A stretch of 21,045 bases of DNA, taken from the NCBI GenBank assembly GCA_001931875.2, contig MSJH02000064.1, forward strand, positions 1 through 21,045. Reading direction: 5' to 3'. Position numbers and translations under genes: made by a program. This document shows positions 16,286-21,045 of this stretch, piece by piece; the first letter of the stretch is position 1; each line of letters starts with the position of its first letter. The DNA comes from Byssochlamys sp. IMV 00236. Its lineage: Eukaryota; Ascomycota; Eurotiomycetes; Eurotiales; Thermoascaceae. The notes under the pieces are model-generated. The model saw only the letters and a program-made list of their open reading frames with translations, ran no database searches and was not told the DNA's origin.

Positions 16286-17294
16286 ATGACTTCGGACCAA
16301 AAGATTGCTGTAGTCAACGATTTGCATGCGAAGAAACACTTCAATTCATTGGATGAAAAATTGTTTAATACTTGCTATAAAGTAAATAGAATATTACAAA
16401 ATTACGATATGAATAAAGATGAAACAAATGACAAGTTGTATAGCTTAAGAAGTTCGGCCAGTAGCCAGGGAAAAAAGGCGGCAATAACGATAATGATATC
16501 TCGTTGGTATTTTTATAAGGAGCGCTTCTTAGATTTTTTAGCCATGCGTCCCAGAAAGAAAGCGAATCTGATCTGATTACGCCCATTCGTCAACAACCGT
16601 ATCATTACACCAACAAGAGATACAAAATACGAATGGTATGTACTATTAAAATTAAACAATAAGTTATTAATAAACCTTGTTTTAAGGGTGATATACTGAC
16701 TTGTCCCAATCGTAGGTTCGTATACAGTGATGTTGTCTGACTTTATCTTATGGGTGGTGTCACACTCTGAGGCAAGCTTTGAAAGTGAAAAAGCAAGGAA
16801 GTTTTTCAAATGATCACTTGGAAAGTGATTTGGTAAAGCTAGGAAAAGAGATGTATCTTGGGCTAAACAAGCTGGTCAAAAGAAAAGTAAAATGGCCAAA
16901 AGTCGCTGGATTATTGCTTGAAGGTAGTTTACTTTTTTTCATTATTATTGATATATTGAACTACTGCTAACATCAGTCGAATAGTAAATCAAGCAACAGC
17001 TCATAAGATGGGCTTGCTTTATAATGGTCAATACAGAATGGTGAAATTAAGCAAGTTTTATTTGACTAGAGATAGTGTGGATGATGTCTTGCTTGTCCCC
17101 ATCCATTCTGGAAAAAACTATACCAACTCCAGGTAAATAGTAGTTGTATTTTAACATATCTTAATAAGGCTATAGTCCAAAAGACTATAAATAGCTTATA
17201 TAAAGTCATCCAAGAACCAGAGGATTCAGTAGCTATGACACCATACATGAGATGTACGTGTGGTAGTCCTGTCGCAGTGAAAGTCGAAAAATAA
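16286..17294 (+). pseudogene. multi-exon pseudogene of an unrecognised protein family
   Basis: A first segment from ATG 16286 (MTSDQKIAVVNDLHAKKHFN) stays open to TGA 16574-16576, but the natural continuation (DLITPIRQQPYHYTNKRY) is in another frame, so an indel lies near 16545-16565. A 51-nt intron-like block (16636-16686) follows, then TCPNRRFVYSDV, a TGA at 16738-16740, then ILWVVSHSEASFESEKARK in a new frame ending at TGA 16811. Another frame carries LESDLVKLGKEMYLGLNKL to about 16923, a 53-nt intron-like block follows (16924-16976), then YRMVKLSKFYLTRDSVDDVL. The C-terminal piece after an acceptor at 17175 holds YKVIQEPEDSVAMTPYMRC, ends in VKVEK and stops at 17292-17294. At least four disruptions with preserved splice sites indicate a recently decayed spliced gene of about 290-300 residues. 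I recognise no domain; the repeated style suggests a lineage-specific, possibly multicopy, family. Confidence 0.6.
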
Positions 17295-17795
17295 AAGCAT
17301 TTTTCTATCATAATTCTGTTACTGGCACTATAAAGCCACTTTTTCCTATCATTGTAAGGATATAACAAAGAGTCTTATTCTTATATTCAATGATCCTATT
17401 TTGACCTGTTCAATTCAAATAACTATTGTATGTCGTGCTTAACATAATCAATGTAATGCACGCTCTCTGGGTCACGCTTTATTTTCCATATATGTATAAA
17501 TAAAAAACAAATAAATATCTACTTTGGATCCAATCCTTTAGTTACCTATGTCAAGTCTAGAAAGAAACCGTTGTCTACGTTAGTATCTTGGTTGTTTGTC
17601 CAGTTATAAAGCTACTTGTTGTCTTCGCCATCCCTTGCAACTCTTTACAAAACAGCATACCAACTACTGTTTCAATATGTGTTATTGTCTAAATAAAACA
17701 TCTTCACTGTATTGTACCTCTGCAATCTTTCCTTTCTTGGATGAATCTGTTGAGAAATAAAAGACTGTGCCACATGATTTTCTGTTGTTTCTTTT
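17295..17795. other. intergenic, upstream region of the DPP gene
   Basis: AT-rich, without frames of note. It contains AATAAA-type motifs around 17497-17520 and the promoter of the following gene. Confidence 0.4.
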
Positions 17796-17804
17796 TATAT
17801 AAAA
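17796..17804 (+). promoter_or_regulatory. TATA box close to the DPP ATG
   Basis: TATATAAAA ending 22 nt before the ATG at 17827, implying either a very short leader or a start site inside the first codons. Confidence 0.45.
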
Positions 17805-17826
17805 GAAAAAAGATAGATAGAGATTG

Positions 17827-20800
17827 ATGCCATCCGAATCATACTTTGATGAGGAATCTGTCTCTGATTCTCAGCGATTACTTTCTACATACTCACAATC
17901 AACTGAAGACTATGAAACTGATGAAAAGTATTTAATAAAGGAGAAAAATTTACGAAAAAAGGTACGATGGAAAGACTGTCGTGTGAAAAGATATAAACAA
18001 AGGGATAGAACTTTAATTGGACCTGTCTTGGATTTCTATTGATATTGGTTATTGTTGTCTTATTATGGGCTACATCCATCACACAACTATTGGTAGAATG
18101 TATGTAGTGAATTCTCAGTTCTTTTTAATTGAAACTTTATAATATAGTCAGTACATCTGTGAATACTGAGGACATACCAGGAACGGAATCAAAGCGTTTA
18201 GAATTTGATGATGTCTTCAACTCTTCTTTTACAGTTAAAAGAGCAAGTTTAGTCTGGGTTGAGAATGGTAAAGTGTGTGTGTGTGTGTGACATAATAGAT
18301 ATTCATTCAATGTTGTATTAGATCCTAGAGACGGAATTTATACTTTTAGAGATCCAATTTCTAATGATATCTTGATTGAATCTATTGAAGATAGAAAAAG
18401 TGAAGTCTTTGTAGAAGCCAAGGACCTTGTAAGGATTGATCGTTTACACACTCTATTTATTAACTGAAAATATTTACTTAGAGAATCAAGGATCGTCTTC
18501 TTGACGTTCACTCCTTTGACCTATCACATGACTCTAAATATCTTTTATTGAGAACAAATGTTACTAAAGTAAGATTTATATAGTTGATTACATACACACT
18601 CACTTTATTTCTTCTTTTAGCAATGGAGACACTCATATTTATCCAGCATATACATTTACCGCAGATCAGATAAAGCACTTTTCCCTCTAACCAATGCCTC
18701 CACTGTAGACACTGAACCAAAAATTGCTTATGCTGCATGGAGCCCTACTGGTCACAAGGTTGCTTATGTCATGAATAATGATATCTATGTCACAGATTTG
18801 AAGAACCATTATAGAATCACATTTGACGGCTCAAAGACCGTGTTTAATGGTGTACCTGACTGGGTCTATGAAGGTATACCTGACTCTGTTGCAGCTAAAA
18901 GTTCTTTTCTAATGATCCATTTAGAGGAAGTATTTGCTACAAATTTTGCTCTTTGGTGGTCTCCAGATTCTACACATATTGCCTTTTTAAAATTAGACGA
19001 GACAGAGGTACCTGAATATCATCTGCAGCTATACACAGCGTCCAGATCGAATTACCCCAAAGAGACAAATATTAAGTATCCAAAAGCAGGATCACCCAAC
19101 CCAATTGTTTCCCTACATGTTCATTCCTTTTTAACAAACGGCACAGTTGATGTTACGACCAGTAGTGAAGACAACACCATCCTACATGCAAATCAATATA
19201 AAGACTTTGCTAAAAACGATCGCTTGATTGTTGATGTTGCTTGGTGTACCTCAGCACATAGCCATTTGCTGTTTAAACAAACAAATAGGGTACAGGATCA
19301 CCAATTCACTAACCTTGTCGTGCTTGATCCTTTGGACATTGGAAACTCTACCGTGCACAAGATCCAAGAATACAAGCCAAAGGATAAAGGATGGATCGAT
19401 ATCTCTCAATCTATGGTCTACTTGCCATCTAACAAGAGCGATCGTGTGCAGTTTCTTGATATTGCTGATAATGAAGAAGGTTTCTCTCATTTGGCTATAG
19501 TAACTGTTAAAGATAATGGTCATACCCAAATCTCTTGGTTGACTTCTGGAGAATGGGAAGTTGTCTCTGGGTCCGTTGAAGTAGATCCAGTGCGTCAACT
19601 TGTGTAAGTTCTTCAATGACCATTATATACACTTTACTTATTACTCTTTGTAGACACTTTATTTCAACAGAGAGATCACCCTATGAACGTCATTTGTACA
19701 GTATCTCATTGAAGGAAGAATTCCCCGCTTCGTCCAAAGTATGTATTACATGTCCTAATAGTCCTGACGAGCATGCATACTATTCAGTTTCATTCTCTCC
19801 CAAATCTGGTTACTATATATTGAACTATGAAGGCCCTGGTATTCCAAATACGGTTGTCAAGAAAGTCAATGATACCTCCTTCAAGGCAGTGCTAGAAGAT
19901 AACCTTGACTTACGATTGCTTTTACGAGATTACGATCTTCCCAAGATGCATATGAAGACTATTACAAGTGGTGATGTCGGTAAGTAGTTTAAAGTATACT
20001 TGTCGTGATTTACTGGCTCATTAATTAAAATATAATAGAAATGACTGCTATGGAAGTTGTTCCTCCGGATTTTGATGCAAGCAAAAAGTACCCAGTCTTA
20101 TTCCATGTTTACGGTGGCCCTGGTTCGCAGCTTGTTTCATACAAGTTTGAACTAAGCTGGCAAACGTTTGTTGCTAGTCAATTAGGATTCATTGTTGTTA
20201 CTGTAGACGGAAGAGGTACGGGATTTAGAGGCAGAAATTACAGAGTTGGTGTCAGAGGAAGGCTAGGAGAACTTGAGGTGATCGATCAAGTCAATGCTGG
20301 CAGACATTGGGCAAGTTTGGATTACGTTGATGAATATCGTATGGCTATTTGGGGATGGTCCTACGGCGGTTATATGACCACCAGAGTCCTTGAAGCGAAC
20401 AGTGGCGTGTTCTCCACCGGTATGGCTGTAGCTCCAGTAACTGATTGGAGATTCTATGATTCTGTATACACTGAGCGTTACATGTTGACTCCAAAGTTGA
20501 ATCCTCAAGGTTATAATCGTAGCGCAGTGAATAACATGACAGGATTTAAAAATGCCAAGTATCTTCTCGTACATGGAACAGGAGATGATAATGGTAGGTC
20601 AATAGCAGGTGTATCAGACAGTTACTCATTATTGTTATCATATAGTTCATTTCCAACATAGCGCAACATTGGTTGATAAACTGACATTAGCAGATATTCA
20701 CAACTATCGTGTTCACTTCTTTACGGATAGCGATCATGCGATCAATTACCACAATGCCAATAGAAATGTGTATTATATATTAACTGAATTTTTACTGGAA

Positions 20801-20929
20801 AGGTACATAATATACATATAACTCATGAGAAGCCTTACTTATTTGACTAGTTTTGGTGGACATCAATATAAGCACATCTATAGTGAAACAAACGGCAAAT
20901 TTTCAGGTCCTTTACCTGAAGAACATTAA
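17827..20929 (+). CDS. membrane-anchored dipeptidyl peptidase, S9B family (DAP2/STE13-like, 862 aa, eleven exons)
   Basis: Exons: 17827-17961, 18009-18099, 18148-18267, 18322-18428, 18482-18568, 18621-18873, 18925-19603, 19654-19979, 20039-20593, 20646-20802, 20851-20929; 2589 nt, 862 aa (yeast Dap2 818, Ste13 931). Introns are 47-59 nt. A cytosolic acidic tail (1-45) precedes one TM helix (about 52-67, [16 protein letters not shown]), giving a type II topology; then a beta-propeller part and a C-terminal alpha/beta hydrolase. The Glu motif DWVYEEE (260-266) binds the substrate N-terminus. The catalytic triad is Ser707 in GWSYGGY, Asp782 in GTGDDN and His815 in DSDHAIN. It removes X-Pro or X-Ala dipeptides from peptides in Golgi or vacuole; which compartment cannot be decided. 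Intron 1 (GTACGA..GGATAG) is inferred because the TM frame differs from the start frame and is the least certain. Intron 6 (18874-18924) is stop-free and in frame, so it masquerades as coding. Confidence 0.92.
18273..18288. repeat. (GT)8 microsatellite in DPP intron 3
   Basis: Eight perfect GT units directly after the donor of the 54-nt intron 18268-18321. Extra GT pairs near the donor might offer competing splice sites. Confidence 0.9.
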
Positions 20930-20934
20930 ATAAA
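20929..20934 (+). terminator. polyadenylation signal of the DPP gene
   Basis: AATAAA overlapping the last base of the TAA stop (20927-20929), so the 3'UTR may be very short. Confidence 0.45.
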
Positions 20935-20984
20935 ATATGTCTTCCCCTCTGTGTTTCAAAAATTGAGACTGCTTTCTCCTACAC

Positions 20985-21003
20985 AAAAAAAAAAAAAAAA
21001 AAA
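20985..21003. repeat. poly(A) run of 19 nt
   Basis: Homopolymer about 50 nt downstream of the DPP poly(A) signal, encoded in genomic DNA. It could be simple-sequence expansion or a trace of a retro-copied end. Confidence 0.85.
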
Positions 21004-21012
21004 CTTACAGCA

Positions 21013-21045
21013 TTAGTGTTTGTCTTTAAAATGTTTGACGAAGAG
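21013..21045 (-). other. possible edge of a neighbouring gene
   Basis: On the minus strand the last 33 bases read ten codons then TAA (ending FKDKH), which could be the C-terminus of a converging gene. On the plus strand an ATG at 21031 reads MFDEE, which could be a start. The window stops here, so neither can be judged. Confidence 0.15.

Noticed and set aside
18871..18924. 17-residue insertion in the DPP protein as a novel feature
   Set aside because: It has perfect donor, branch-like CTAAT and acceptor, and its removal restores the conserved motif, so it is an intron.
20985..21003. Poly(A) run as evidence of a retrogene end
   Set aside because: The upstream DPP gene has ten introns, so it is not a retrocopy; simple homopolymer is more likely.
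1..21045. TGA reassigned to Trp
   Set aside because: Only one in-frame TGA occurs in a family-matching gene, while all Trp codons checked in enolase and DPP are TGG.

Overview
The window reads as nuclear DNA of a fungus, most likely an early-diverging Mucoromycota/Mucorales type. It is AT-rich, its genes carry many very short GT..AG introns (about 47-99 nt, often with a CTAAT/CTGAC-like branch site), and protein matches are to eukaryotic housekeeping families (enolase, Tma20/MCTS1, Erv46/ERGIC3, S9B dipeptidyl peptidase). No bacterial operon signals, tRNA, rRNA or CRISPR were found. Every gene I consider intact ends in TAA.

Layout. 87-971 (+): NmrA-like NAD(P)-binding protein interrupted by one in-frame TGA. 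1477-1644 (-): 55-codon open frame for a tiny secreted cysteine-containing peptide. 1645-5640: about 4 kb without an intact large gene but with several short protein-like, frame-broken stretches (decayed genes or element relics). 6024-7157 (+): serine/acid-rich protein of unknown function with a C-terminal hydrophobic anchor, probably with a 5'UTR intron. 7514-9227 (-): two-exon gene for a secreted Asp/Asn/Tyr-repeat protein; its signal-peptide exon lies in a different frame from the long ORF. 9308-10125 (-): five-exon TMA20 (translation factor with a PUA domain) whose first exon is 11 nt. 10465-11961 (+): seven-exon ERV46 cargo receptor, divergent from TMA20. 12902-14343 (+): three-exon enolase with all catalytic residues at yeast numbering. 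14344-17294: gene-poor stretch ending in a multi-exon pseudogene of an unrecognised family. 17827-20929 (+): eleven-exon membrane-anchored dipeptidyl peptidase (S9B). The last 40 bases may touch a further gene.

The genes do not form one pathway. ERV46, the DPP and the two small/repeat secreted proteins all belong to the secretory route, but that is no more than neighbourhood. The housekeeping genes are ordinary. The most unusual items are the secreted acidic repeat protein (repeats carrying N-x-S sequons and DxDxDG loops), the single premature TGA in an otherwise intact NmrA-like gene, the small secreted peptide, and a stop-free 51-nt intron that hides inside the substrate-binding Glu motif of the DPP gene. 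I see no convincing evidence of a wholly new multi-gene system.
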